Source of the DNA: Multivorans sp965232105
GTDB lineage: Bacteria; Acidobacteriota; Thermoanaerobaculia; Multivoradales; Multivoraceae
Length of the DNA: 64,000 nucleotides
Assembly: GCA_965232105.1 (NCBI GenBank)
Contig: OZ246956.1
Location: 3,038,001 to 3,102,000 of the forward strand
Direction of reading: 5' to 3'
Shown here: positions 49,618 through 58,813 of the stretch, one piece after another
How the letters are laid out: each line of letters starts with the position of its first letter
Position numbering within the stretch: position 1 is the stretch's first letter
Translations under genes and position numbers: made by a program
Notes under the pieces: model-generated
Seen by the model: the letters and a program-made list of their open reading frames with translations, nothing else
Database searches by the model: none
What the model was told of the DNA's origin: nothing

Positions 49618-52401
49618 ATGTCGAAGATGCGAATGGTGTTGTTGGGTTCCCTGCTCCTGGTGATGATCGCGGCGCCGGCCCTGGCTCAGAACGTCGGCAC
49701 GGTCCGCGGCGAGGTGCGCGACGCGAACGGCGACCCGCTGCCCGGTGTGATGATCGAAGTCGAGGGGCCGCTGGTGCGCGGCGACCGCTCGACGACGACG
49801 GGCGTGAACGGCGAGTTCCTCGTCAGCGCGCTCAATCCGGGCGCGATCTCGGTCACCGGAAGACTCGACGGCTTCGAGGACGAGACCGTCGAGGGTGTCC
49901 GCATCTCGATCTCGCAGACCAGCACGGTGAACATGGTGCTCCAGCTCGCCGCGACCTCGGAGGAGATCACGGTGACGTCGGAGCGGCCGATCCTCGACGT
50001 GACGAGCAACGTGATCAGCACCCACCTCACGGAGGACTTCATCGACGACCTGCCGACGAAGCGCAGCTTCCAGGACTACGCGAGCATGGCGAAGGGGGTG
50101 ACGCTCCAGGGGCGCGACCAGACCTACGGCGACTGGAGGTACTCGGTCTACGGCAGCGGCGGCGTGTCGAACTCGTGGAACATGGACGGCCTCAACTCCA
50201 CGTTGCACGATTACGGCGGCGTGTGGTTCTGGATCAACCCGGACACGATCTCGGAGGTCCAGGTGCTTGGCGTCGGCGCCCCGGCGGAGTACGGAGGCAT
50301 GTCCGGCGGTGCGATCAACATCGTCACGAAGTCCGGGACGAACGAGTTCGATGGCCGCCTGAACTACTACGGCCAGTTCGACGGGCTGACCGCGGAAGGC
50401 CCGAAGGTGGCTGGATTGACCGGCGAGGAGACGGGCTTCTATCGGGACAAGTTCAACAACTACACCCTGGCGCTCGGCGGCGCGCTCGTCCAGGACGAGC
50501 TGTGGTACTTCCTGTCGCTGGAGTACAAGGAGGACGCGCTCGGGGAGCCGGGCTCGATTCGGGAGTTCGTGCGGCCGGACCTCTGGGAGCGCTCCGCCCT
50601 GAAGCTCGACTGGACCTTCAACCCGTCGAACACGCTGACGCTCAGCGCCCAGTACGAGGACTACGACTGGCAGCAGTCCTCGGATCCCTTCCTCTCCCAG
50701 GACGCGCAGACGCACGAGTTCGGCATCCGGCCTTCCTTCCGGCTCGGCTGGCAGTCGGTGTTCTCGAACCGGACGTTCTTCGAGATGAACCTGGCCGACT
50801 TCGACAACTACGACCGCGTGGCCTCGGTCACCGGCAGCACGGAGCCGCCCTTCGTGGACTACACCCAGCCGGTGCCCACGACCGTCGGCGGACCGAGGTA
50901 TCCATACGACTACGGGCCCGGGATGATCCGCACCAGCGCCAAGCTGACCCACTTCGCGGACGACCTCGGCGGCAGTCACGAGTTCAAGTTCGGCGTCCAG
51001 TTCACCGACGCGACGACGAAGACGCCGCAGCTCTACCCGGGCTCGGGCGGTCTCTACTACGCCAAGTTCGCCGAGAGCTTCTACTGGCGCTACACCCGGC
51101 AGCAGCACTACTACGGCAGCGACTCGACCTCTCTCGGGCTCTTCGTGGACGACTCGTGGAACCTGGGCGGCAAGACGACCCTGAACCTCGGCGTGCGGTA
51201 CGACCATGACAACGGCGGCATTCCCCCTTACGAGGTGCTGCTGGCCCACGGCGGCGGCAAGGGCAACGCCGTCTTCAGCGGTGACTTCTACCCCGCCTAC
51301 GATGACCTGGTCGACTGGAAGAACATCTCGCCGCGGCTGGGGATCGCCCACCAGGTCGGCGAGGGCGAGCGGCAGGGTGTGCTGCGCGTCTCCTACGGCA
51401 AGTACTTCGAGGCGAACAACACGGCCGTGTGGAACGGCCCTCACCCCGACCGGCCGCCCTCGATGTACGCCTTCAGCTACTACCGGAACGGCCCCTGGTA
51501 CGTCTACCGGACGGTCGCCGACGAGAATCTCATTCAGCCGGACCCGAACATGAAGGCGCCCGAGTACGACCAGTACGCCCTCGGCTACGAGCAGCAGCTC
51601 AGCGAGACGCTGACGCTCGGCGCCGAACTCGTCGTCAAGCGCGGCACGAACCTGATCGGCTGGCACATCCTCGACGACGGCGTCTACGAGGAAGTGCCGT
51701 TCGAGAATCCGGAGACCGGCGAAACGATGACGCTCTTCGGCATCGTCGAGGAGCCGACCCGGCGCAAGGGGAACAGCCCGGGGCCGGGCGCGAACGCGCC
51801 CCCCGGTGCGAGGTACCACCAGGACTACGAGGCCATCTTCGTGAGCCTGACCAAGCGGAAGGTCGGCAGGTGGGGGATGAACGCATCGCTCGGCTGGTCG
51901 AACTCGGAGGGATTCACGGCACGGAACCTCGACCAGCGCCAGGCGGAACCGTTCTTCTCGTCCCAGATGGGCGTGGATCCGAACCACCACATCAACGCTG
52001 AAGGGCTGTTGCAGGGAGACCGAACCTGGGTGTTCGCGGGCCAGGTCCAGGTCGACCTGCCGTGGCAGCTCCGGGGAGCAGGAGTGCTGAAGGTTCAGGA
52101 CGGCCGGCCCTACGGACTCTTCCAGAGGGTCCAACTGCCTCAGGGCCAGATCGATGTCGCCCTGACCCCGCGTGAGGACCAGCGGAGGATGCCGGGCAGT
52201 GCGACGCTCGACCTGGGCATCGGGCGCAACTTCTCGCTCGGTGGTGACGTCTCGTTCGGCGTCGATCTGCAGGTCCTGAACGCCCTGAACGAAGACGCTT
52301 GGGACTGGTGGCAGGCCACTGCGTTCAGGGACGGTAATCTGGTGCCTTCCCTCTACCAGTATCCGCGCCGGCTCATGTTGCGGCTGAGCTTCCACTTCTA
52401 G
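49618..52401 (+). CDS. TonB-dependent receptor with carboxypeptidase-regulatory-like domain
   Basis: Outer-membrane receptor of 927 residues. The ATG at 49618 follows CGGAGG. Signal peptide to PALAQ; carboxypeptidase-regulatory-like domain about 25-110 (GTVRGEVRDANGDPLPGVM); plug with EEITVTSERPIL, LPTKRSFQDYASM and EYGGMSGGAINIVTKSGTN; barrel ending RLSFHF with terminal Phe. It is the first gene of a compact unit: the beta-propeller gene starts after six bases and the amine oxidase eight bases beyond that. The plug differs from the other two receptors in the window, so its ligand probably differs too. An amine-bearing substrate would fit the operon, but that is inference. Confidence 0.94.
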   Translation: MSKMRMVLLGSLLLVMIAAPALAQNVGTVRGEVRDANGDPLPGVMIEVEGPLVRGDRSTTTGVNGEFLVSALNPGAISVTGRLDGFEDETVEGVRISISQTSTVNMVLQLAATSEEITVTSERPILDVTSNVISTHLTEDFIDDLPTKRSFQDYASMAKGVTLQGRDQTYGDWRYSVYGSGGVSNSWNMDGLNSTLHDYGGVWFWINPDTISEVQVLGVGAPAEYGGMSGGAINIVTKSGTNEFDGRLNYYGQFDGLTAEGPKVAGLTGEETGFYRDKFNNYTLALGGALVQDELWYFLSLEYKEDALGEPGSIREFVRPDLWERSALKLDWTFNPSNTLTLSAQYEDYDWQQSSDPFLSQDAQTHEFGIRPSFRLGWQSVFSNRTFFEMNLADFDNYDRVASVTGSTEPPFVDYTQPVPTTVGGPRYPYDYGPGMIRTSAKLTHFADDLGGSHEFKFGVQFTDATTKTPQLYPGSGGLYYAKFAESFYWRYTRQQHYYGSDSTSLGLFVDDSWNLGGKTTLNLGVRYDHDNGGIPPYEVLLAHGGGKGNAVFSGDFYPAYDDLVDWKNISPRLGIAHQVGEGERQGVLRVSYGKYFEANNTAVWNGPHPDRPPSMYAFSYYRNGPWYVYRTVADENLIQPDPNMKAPEYDQYALGYEQQLSETLTLGAELVVKRGTNLIGWHILDDGVYEEVPFENPETGETMTLFGIVEEPTRRKGNSPGPGANAPPGARYHQDYEAIFVSLTKRKVGRWGMNASLGWSNSEGFTARNLDQRQAEPFFSSQMGVDPNHHINAEGLLQGDRTWVFAGQVQVDLPWQLRGAGVLKVQDGRPYGLFQRVQLPQGQIDVALTPREDQRRMPGSATLDLGIGRNFSLGGDVSFGVDLQVLNALNEDAWDWWQATAFRDGNLVPSLYQYPRRLMLRLSFHF

Positions 52402-52407
52402 GAGATC

Positions 52408-54270
52408 ATGGTGATGATTGTTGGGAACGTCGTTCGAACAACCGGAACGTCAGGTTGGAGTTCGCCGAGGCATGGACAATGGAAACCCTTCTTGTGCCTG
52501 GCGCTGCTGGCGGTCCTGTGGTCCGCGCCGGCCCTTGCCGCGGAGGGAGACTGGCCTCAATGGCGGGGTCCGGCCCGGGACGGATACGCGCCCGTGGCCG
52601 GCAACGAGAGGCTCGCCGCGGCGCTTCACGGCCCGCTGCCGGCCTCTCTGCACCAGGTCTGGAAGCTCGAGGTCGGGCTCGGGCAGTCGGCGCCGATTCT
52701 CCACGAGGGCAAGCTCTACATTCACGTTCGACAGGGTGAAGATGAAGTCGTGCTGGCGCTCGACCCGGAGACGGGCGAGGAGATCTGGCGCTACGCGTAC
52801 CCGGTTCCCTACGTGGAGGTGAATCACGCTTCGGCGTGGGGCCCCGGCCCCAAGTCGACGTTGACCGCCGTAGGGGACACGCTCTACACATTTGGCGTCA
52901 CCGAGAGGCTGCACGCCATCGACACGGAGCAGGGCGACGTGCGTTGGGACAAGAACTACGACGACATCTACAAGCAGCCGTACCCCGAGTGCGGCACCAG
53001 CGCTTCGCCCCTGGTCGAGGGCGATCTGGTCATCGTGCCGATCGGTCAGACCTGGCCGGATCCGTCCCTTGAAAGCCTGGGAGAGCTGGTGGCCTACAAC
53101 CGGCACACCGGCGAAGAGGTATGGCGCAGCGAGTACTTTCCGCCGGGCTACGCCTCGCCGATGGCGTTCACGATCGAGGGGGTCCGGCAGATCGTCACCA
53201 CGACCCAGAACCACGTGGTCGGGATTCGCGCCAGCGACGGCAAGACGCTGTGGAAGAAGGAAATGCGGATCTTCATGGAGCAGAACATCCCGACCCCGGT
53301 CCTGTACGACGGCAAGGTTCTGATCGGTGGCTACCACTGGGGCAATGCGCTGCTCGATTTCGAGCCGAGCGACAGCGACGAACTCTGGGACGTCAACAGC
53401 GTCTGGGCAACGAAGCGGCACGAGCTGTACATGGACTCGCCGGTGCTGATCGGCGACTACGTCTACTTCCGTTCGCACAAGAGGCTGGGAACGATGGTCT
53501 GCGTCGACATCCGGACCGGCGAGCAGTGCTGGCAGGGTCCGCCTCAGGCGGCGCGGTACGCGGCCTTCGTCGTGGTTGGTGAGGACCGGCTCCTGGTGCT
53601 CACGGACAACGGCGAGATCAAGGTGCTCGCCGCGGATCCCTCCGAATACCAGGAGCTCGCCTCCTGGGAGGTCGCCGACACTCCTGTTTTCACCCATCTG
53701 ACGGTCGCCGGGTCGCGGATGTACGTCAAGGACGAGGCGCATCTCGCCGTATTCGAGATCGCGGCCGACCAGGTCACGGAGGCTTCGGACAGCCCGGCTG
53801 GAGCGGTCGTCGCGGCCGCATGGACGCCGACGCCGGAAGACGAGGCGGCGGCACTCGAGGCCGTCAACAGGTTGCTCGACACGCAGAAGGAAGCCACGAG
53901 CTGGGAGCAGGTCGAGGAACACCTGAGCTACTGGGCCGAGGACTTCAGCGACTACTCCGGCCAGACGAAGGCGGACTGGGTCGTCATGTACCGGAACATC
54001 TTCGACCAGATCGGGCGGATCGGTTCTCCGCTCGGGTACGACTCCAAGTCGATGTACGTCGAGTGGCTCGGCGAGACGGCGGTCGTCCGGGGCATCTTCA
54101 TCGACTTCCGGCCACGCCGGCAGGCGATCATGGAGCAGTTCTACATGGTCAAGAAGTATGGCGACCGGTGGCTTGTCAACGCGACGGACAACAGGCCCAT
54201 CTGGGAGAGATGGGGCCAGGGAGGGGAGCTCAAGAGCACCGCCTTCGGCGCGGAGACGGTGGATCAGTAG
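52408..54270 (+). CDS. Secreted PQQ-like beta-propeller with SnoaL-like C-terminal domain
   Basis: Protein of 620 residues. AGGAG lies just before the ATG at 52408; an extended N-terminus then a signal peptide ending at ALAAEG. Propeller blades cover about 45-450 (WPQWRGPARDGYAP, DPETGEEIWRYAY, NRHTGEEVWRSEY, RTGEQCWQGPPQ). The C-terminal part (about 475-600) is a SnoaL/NTF2-like alpha+beta cone (DFSDYSGQTKADWVVMYRNIF, QFYMVKKYGDRWLVNATD). Its place between a receptor and a copper amine oxidase suggests a periplasmic substrate-binding or delivery partner. Catalytic residues of quinoprotein dehydrogenases are not apparent. Confidence 0.88.
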   Translation: MVMIVGNVVRTTGTSGWSSPRHGQWKPFLCLALLAVLWSAPALAAEGDWPQWRGPARDGYAPVAGNERLAAALHGPLPASLHQVWKLEVGLGQSAPILHEGKLYIHVRQGEDEVVLALDPETGEEIWRYAYPVPYVEVNHASAWGPGPKSTLTAVGDTLYTFGVTERLHAIDTEQGDVRWDKNYDDIYKQPYPECGTSASPLVEGDLVIVPIGQTWPDPSLESLGELVAYNRHTGEEVWRSEYFPPGYASPMAFTIEGVRQIVTTTQNHVVGIRASDGKTLWKKEMRIFMEQNIPTPVLYDGKVLIGGYHWGNALLDFEPSDSDELWDVNSVWATKRHELYMDSPVLIGDYVYFRSHKRLGTMVCVDIRTGEQCWQGPPQAARYAAFVVVGEDRLLVLTDNGEIKVLAADPSEYQELASWEVADTPVFTHLTVAGSRMYVKDEAHLAVFEIAADQVTEASDSPAGAVVAAAWTPTPEDEAAALEAVNRLLDTQKEATSWEQVEEHLSYWAEDFSDYSGQTKADWVVMYRNIFDQIGRIGSPLGYDSKSMYVEWLGETAVVRGIFIDFRPRRQAIMEQFYMVKKYGDRWLVNATDNRPIWERWGQGGELKSTAFGAETVDQ

Positions 54271-54278
54271 GTTTCACG

Positions 54279-56276
54279 ATGTCCAGACTTGCTTCCCGCC
54301 TTCTCGTCTGTGCCGCCGTGCTGGTGGTTCTGCCTCTTCAGGCGGCGGACCATCCACTGGATCCGCTGAGCTACCAGGAGGTCTGGCACGTCCTGGAGAT
54401 ACTGCGGGACGAGGGCCGCCTGGACGCTGAAACCCGCTTTTCTCAACTGACGCTGCAGGAACCAGCGAAGGATGAAGTTCTGGCGTGGCGCCCCGGTGCC
54501 GACATGCCGCGAGGTGCGTACGCGGTCGTGCACCAGGGCGCGGAGGCCTTCGAAACGGTCGTTGACCTGGCGGCCGGGAAAGTCGCGTCCTGGTCGCTTC
54601 TCGAGGGCGTGCAACCCAGTTGGACCCTCGAAGAGTACGGAGCACTGATCGGGGAGGCCCTTGCCCATCCCGACTTCGTCGCGGGTCTCGAGGCCCGTGG
54701 CATTACCGATACGAGTTTCCTCGACTGCATGACGCTCCCGCCTGGCTACTTCGGTACCGACGAAGAGAAGGGGCGGCGACTCGGGCACATCCGTTGCTCG
54801 GAACCTCGCGGCGCCCGCAACAGTTGGGCCCGGCAGGTCGAGGGTCTGACCGCGGTCGTCGATCTCGGCACCGGCGAGGTGCTCAAGGTCGTCGACGACG
54901 GCGTCGCGCCCATTCCAATTGCCGACGCGGACTTCGACCGGACGACGCTCGACGAGCCGCGCGAGGTTCCAGGGCCGTTCGACGTGCGCCGGCCGCTTGG
55001 GTCAGGGTTCGAGCTGGACGGCTACCAGGTGCGCTGGCAGACGTGGCGCTTCCACCTGCGACCCGATCAGCGCACGGGCGCGGTTCTCTCTCTGGTCTCC
55101 TACCAGCAGGATCCCGACGCTGCTCCCCGGTCGGTGATGTACCAGGGCCAACTGTCCGAGATCTACGTTCCCTACATGGACCCGTCGTTCGCCTGGTACG
55201 GGCGCAACTTCATCGACGCCGGTGAGTTCGTTGCCGACGGCCTGGGCAAACCGCTGCTTCCGGGTCGTGACTGCCCGGACCACGCGGTCTACGTCGACTC
55301 GCTGCGCACCGGCCCCAACGGTCATCCGGCGACCGTGCCGGGGACGATCTGCATCTACGAGCGGGAGACTGGCGATCCGTCGTGGCGGCACTATGCGGAT
55401 GAGCAGCCGGACAGCCGCCGGAGCCGCGACCTGGTCGTGCGTACTGGCGCCGTTCTCGGCAACTACGATTACCTGCTCGACTGGATCTTCCGGCAGGACG
55501 GTTCGATCGAGGCCAGAGTGGGCGCCACCGGCATCCTGGAAGCCAAGGCGACCAGCGTCGTTTCGGCGATCCAGCCCGCGCCGACGGCAGGGCCGCTCAA
55601 CACGGCCGCTGTCGATGCCCTTCAGTCGGGGAGGAGGGCCGACGCTCACGGCCGCTTCGTCGACCGCAACATCGTGGGCGTCAACCACGACCACTACTTC
55701 AACTACCGGCTGGACCTGGATGTCGACGGCACCGCCAACCGCTTCGTCGCCGACCGTCTGGTCACGCAGCGGCTTCCCGACGACCACCCGCGGCGGAGTG
55801 TGTGGGTCCAGGAAGCGCACCCGGCGGCGACCGAGCACGACGCCCGGCTCGACATCAACCTCGAGCGGCCCACCCTGTGGCGTGTGCAGAGCACGAACCG
55901 GCGCAACGCCGTCGGCTATCCGACCAGCTACCATCTGCTGCCCGGCAGGAACACGGCGAACCTGCTCGTGCCCGAGGACTACTCGACGCGGCGGGCCGGC
56001 TTCATCGAGCATCACTTGTGGGTGACGCCGTACCGGCCGGACGAACGCTACGCCGCAGGCGATCATCCCAGCTTGAGCGAGCCGGACATGGGTCTGCCTA
56101 CGTGGACGAAGGCTGACCGACCGATCAGCGACACGGACATCGTGGTCTGGCACACCGTGGGCATGCACCATCTGCCCCGCGCCGAGGACTGGCCGGTGAT
56201 GCCGGTCATGTGGCACGGCTTCGAGCTGCGTCCCTTCGACTTCTTCGACCGCAACCCGGCTCTCGACCTGCCCTGA
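54279..56276 (+). CDS. Copper amine oxidase (topaquinone type), exported
   Basis: Copper-containing primary-amine oxidase of 665 residues, oxidising amines to aldehydes with release of ammonia and hydrogen peroxide. Signal peptide ends near PLQAAD. The topaquinone precursor is Tyr396 in GNYDY; the copper ligands are His470 and His472 (VNHDHYFNYRLD) and a third His at 630 or 631 (MHHLPRAEDWPVMP); the catalytic base is Asp313 (FIDAGEF). All key residues are therefore present, and topaquinone forms by self-processing. The C-terminal FFDRNPALDLP is typical. The long upstream open frame overlaps the propeller gene and is ignored. Third gene of the receptor operon. Confidence 0.95.
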   Translation: MSRLASRLLVCAAVLVVLPLQAADHPLDPLSYQEVWHVLEILRDEGRLDAETRFSQLTLQEPAKDEVLAWRPGADMPRGAYAVVHQGAEAFETVVDLAAGKVASWSLLEGVQPSWTLEEYGALIGEALAHPDFVAGLEARGITDTSFLDCMTLPPGYFGTDEEKGRRLGHIRCSEPRGARNSWARQVEGLTAVVDLGTGEVLKVVDDGVAPIPIADADFDRTTLDEPREVPGPFDVRRPLGSGFELDGYQVRWQTWRFHLRPDQRTGAVLSLVSYQQDPDAAPRSVMYQGQLSEIYVPYMDPSFAWYGRNFIDAGEFVADGLGKPLLPGRDCPDHAVYVDSLRTGPNGHPATVPGTICIYERETGDPSWRHYADEQPDSRRSRDLVVRTGAVLGNYDYLLDWIFRQDGSIEARVGATGILEAKATSVVSAIQPAPTAGPLNTAAVDALQSGRRADAHGRFVDRNIVGVNHDHYFNYRLDLDVDGTANRFVADRLVTQRLPDDHPRRSVWVQEAHPAATEHDARLDINLERPTLWRVQSTNRRNAVGYPTSYHLLPGRNTANLLVPEDYSTRRAGFIEHHLWVTPYRPDERYAAGDHPSLSEPDMGLPTWTKADRPISDTDIVVWHTVGMHHLPRAEDWPVMPVMWHGFELRPFDFFDRNPALDLP

Positions 56277-56291
56277 CTCCGGCCGCCGGAG
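56277..56291 (+). terminator. Hairpin directly after the amine oxidase gene
   Basis: CTCCGG, CCG, CCGGAG begins immediately after the TGA stop. The stem is short, GC-only, and lacks a U-tract, so termination here is possible but not secure. It may close the receptor, propeller and oxidase unit. Confidence 0.35.
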
Positions 56292-56375
56292 CGCCGTTCC
56301 TCAATGCCCGTTCGGGCTGGTAATGTTGGCGGCATCTTCTCCGGCCTCGGTCCGCTTCCGGGAGGTCAATCCGCC

Positions 56376-56996
56376 ATGCCCATTCCCCCCGAACTTCAGT
56401 CCCGCATCCAGGGGATCGTGGATTCAGGCTCCACCGTCCTCTTCATGAAGGGCAATCCTGCCACGCCCCAGTGCGGTTTCTCCGCCCAGGTCGTCCAGGT
56501 GCTGAACCGGCTGCTTCCCCAGTACCAGACCTTCGATGTGCTGTCGGACTCCGAGGTGCGCGAAGGGGTCAAGGAGTTCTCCGACTGGCCGACGATCCCC
56601 CAGCTCTACGTCGGCGGCGAGTTCATGGGTGGCTGCGACATCGTCAAGGAGATGTACGACAGCGGCGAACTTCACGATGCGCTGGGCATGGAGCGTCCTG
56701 CGCTGACCGGTGACCAGGTGGCGATCTCGATCAGCGCCGAAGCGGAGCAGATCCTCCGCAATGCGCAACAGCAGCAGCAGGCGGAGCTCCATTTCGGTAT
56801 CGATGCCAAGTTCCAGCCCTTTCTCGGCTTTGGCCCGGCGGCGGGATCGGAGGTCCGCGTGCAGGTAGGTGATCTTCACTTCCTGCTCGACCGGGATTCG
56901 GCAGCGCGTGCGCAGGGAGCCTCGATCACGGTGGTGGACAGCGAGCACGGGCAGCGCCTGGATGTCGACATCCCGGCTGCCCGAGCCGCCGGCTGA
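56376..56996 (+). CDS. CGFS monothiol glutaredoxin fused to an IscA-like domain
   Basis: Protein of 206 residues. Residues 1-107 are a Grx4/Grx5-type monothiol glutaredoxin: FMKGNPATPQCGFS with Cys33, WPTIPQLYVGGEFMGGCDIV, so it should bind a glutathione-ligated 2Fe-2S cluster and donate or sense iron-sulfur. Residues about 114-200 resemble the A-type carrier (IscA/HesB) fold: ISISAEAEQILRNA, LHFGIDAKF, VRVQVGDLHFLLD, but the three cluster Cys of IscA are absent. The ATG at 56376 lies after GGGAGG. The BolA gene starts 33 bases downstream, as expected for a glutaredoxin-BolA pair. Cytoplasmic. Confidence 0.92.
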   Translation: MPIPPELQSRIQGIVDSGSTVLFMKGNPATPQCGFSAQVVQVLNRLLPQYQTFDVLSDSEVREGVKEFSDWPTIPQLYVGGEFMGGCDIVKEMYDSGELHDALGMERPALTGDQVAISISAEAEQILRNAQQQQQAELHFGIDAKFQPFLGFGPAAGSEVRVQVGDLHFLLDRDSAARAQGASITVVDSEHGQRLDVDIPAARAAG

Positions 56997-57029
56997 TCGA
57001 TCGGCGCCTGGTCGGAACGGACCCGTGGA

Positions 57030-57290
57030 ATGGAGATCGCTGAACAGCCATCGCCGCAGGAGACGGCCGAGCGCATTCGGGAGGCCGTGGCCGCGGCGCT
57101 GCCGGGCGCCCGCGTAGACGTGACGGGCGAGGGCAGTCACTTCAGCCTGCGCGTGGAGTCCTCGGCCTTCGCCGGTCAGGGGCGGCTGGCCCGGCAGCGC
57201 CTTGTGCTGCGGGCTGTCGCGCCTCTGATGAAGGGCGAGGGCGCGCCGGTCCATGCGATCGACCGGCTTGAGACAGTGCTGCCGGACTAG
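57030..57290 (+). CDS. BolA family protein
   Basis: BolA/IbaG-like protein of 86 residues. The pattern GEGSHFSLRVESSAFAGQGRL with RQRLVLRAVAPLM and HAIDRLETVLP matches the family's helix-turn-strand fold; the conserved His is in GSHF and HAID. BolA proteins bind CGFS glutaredoxins through a shared 2Fe-2S cluster, and the gene directly follows one. Regulatory or iron-sulfur trafficking function expected; cytoplasmic. Confidence 0.9.
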   Translation: MEIAEQPSPQETAERIREAVAAALPGARVDVTGEGSHFSLRVESSAFAGQGRLARQRLVLRAVAPLMKGEGAPVHAIDRLETVLPD

Positions 57291-57313
57291 CACCCTCATG
57301 TCGGAGGCTTCAC

Positions 57314-57355
57314 ACTGGGTGCGCCGGCTTCCCGCCGGCTGCCGCCGAAGGCGGC
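57314..57355. repeat. REP-like tandem hairpins after bolA
   Basis: GCCGGC, loop TTCCC, GCCGGC (57323-57339) and GCCGCC, loop GAA, GGCGGC (57341-57355) are adjacent stem-loops. The first is preceded by ACTGGGTGCGCCGGC (57314-57328), identical to the inverted copy at 47186-47200. It may end the glutaredoxin/BolA transcript and is a member of a dispersed repeat type. Confidence 0.55.
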
Positions 57356-57463
57356 CAGGGAACCGCGTTGGCCATCGGCATTTGAGTCGGCGCCACCCGG
57401 CGTGGTACATTGACCCAACATTCTGAACCGCGAACCAGCAACCCTCGACCCGGGAGGACGCTC

Positions 57464-58813
57464 GTGATCTCAAACCTCGTGATTCCCAATCATCGGCGCT
57501 GCTGCGCTCTTGTCGCCCTGCTGCTTGTCGTTGCCGCTCCGGCTCTCGCCGCCGGACCCAACGAAGTCGACGCGAAGGACGTCGTGACCTTCCATGAGGA
57601 CGTCGAGCCGATCCTCCAGCGCTCCTGCCAGGGCTGCCACCGGCCCGAGGGTGTGGCCTACGGCGGCATGAAGGCGCCGATGGCGTTGACGACGTACGAG
57701 GAGAGCCGTCCCTGGGCCCGCAGCATCGCCCGCCAGGTAGAGGCGAAGCGGATGCCGCCCTGGTTCGCGAGCGAGGAAACCCACGGGCTGTTCACGAACG
57801 AGCGGATTCTGAGCCAGGAGGAAGTCGACACGATCCTGAGTTGGGCCAGCACGGGCGCCCGCCGCGGCGATCCGGCGAACGCGCCGGAGCCGGTCGAGTG
57901 GCCGACCGGATGGCTGATCGGCGAGCCGGACCTGGTGCTCGATCTGGCCGAGCCTTTCTGGGTCGACGACGACGTGAAGGACCTGAACATCAGCCTGAAG
58001 GCGGAGATGATCACGAACGAGATGCTGTCGGAACCGCGCTGGATCAAGGCGATCGAGTTCCGGTCCGGCAGCGACGTGGTTCACCACGTGGTCGGTTCCC
58101 GGATCGCGGCGGAGACCGAGACGCCGGGCGCCTCGGGTCTGATCGGCGGCATCGCCCCCGGTACCGAGCCGTTCCACCTTCCCGACGGGGCCGGCCGCCT
58201 GCTGACGCCGGGCACCCAGCTCTACTTCTCGATGCACTACAACAAGGAGCCGGGCGTGGACACCGGTGTCTGGGATCGCTCCCAGATGGCCTTCAAGTTC
58301 CATCCCAAGGACGCGAAGATCGACCGGATCGCCAAGTGGGAAGGGGTCGGCAACAGCGATTTCGAGATTCCCCCCGGTCATGAGAACTGGATCATCGGCG
58401 CCTCGAAGGTCTTCGAGTACCCGACGACGATCTACGGCTACCTGCCGCACTCCCACCTTCGGGGACTGGACGCCAAGTACACGGCGTACTACCCGGACGG
58501 CACCGAGGAGGTTCTCCTTGACGTTCCGGCATACGACTGGAACTGGCAGACGAACTACATCTACAAGGAGCCGAAGGACATTCCAGCCGGAACCCGCGTC
58601 GACGTGCTGATGACCTACGTCAACACGGAGGAGCGGAACGAGCTGACGGTACTTGAGCTCGACACGACCCGCGCCGTCCAGTTCGGCGGCCCGACGACCG
58701 ACGAGATGATGATCGGCTTCATCGACTACTCGGAGGATCGGGGCGAGGAACTCGTGACCGAGACGGAGGACGCTTCGGCGGCCGCGACTCCGGCCGCGGG
58801 CGGCGCCCGGTAA
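57464..58813 (+). CDS. Secreted c-type heme / copper type II monooxygenase (PHM-like) fusion
   Basis: Exported protein of 449 residues. The GTG at 57464 follows CGGGAGG; the signal peptide ends at ALAAG. A heme-binding site CQGCH (Cys55, Cys58, His59) sits in an N-terminal c-type module. The C-terminal region (about 165-425) has what look like every copper ligand of peptidylglycine alpha-hydroxylating monooxygenase: His207-His208 and His258 (MHYN) for one copper, His329, His331 (LPHSHLRG) and Met415 (TDEMMIGF) for the other. That predicts hydroxylation of a C-H bond using oxygen and electrons perhaps delivered by the heme domain. Substrate unknown; not in an obvious operon. Confidence 0.86.
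   Translation: MISNLVIPNHRRCCALVALLLVVAAPALAAGPNEVDAKDVVTFHEDVEPILQRSCQGCHRPEGVAYGGMKAPMALTTYEESRPWARSIARQVEAKRMPPWFASEETHGLFTNERILSQEEVDTILSWASTGARRGDPANAPEPVEWPTGWLIGEPDLVLDLAEPFWVDDDVKDLNISLKAEMITNEMLSEPRWIKAIEFRSGSDVVHHVVGSRIAAETETPGASGLIGGIAPGTEPFHLPDGAGRLLTPGTQLYFSMHYNKEPGVDTGVWDRSQMAFKFHPKDAKIDRIAKWEGVGNSDFEIPPGHENWIIGASKVFEYPTTIYGYLPHSHLRGLDAKYTAYYPDGTEEVLLDVPAYDWNWQTNYIYKEPKDIPAGTRVDVLMTYVNTEERNELTVLELDTTRAVQFGGPTTDEMMIGFIDYSEDRGEELVTETEDASAAATPAAGGAR

Noticed and set aside
49573..52395. 940-codon open frame antisense to the third TonB receptor
   Set aside because: A shadow of high third-position GC; the sense strand encodes an intact receptor with a ribosome site.
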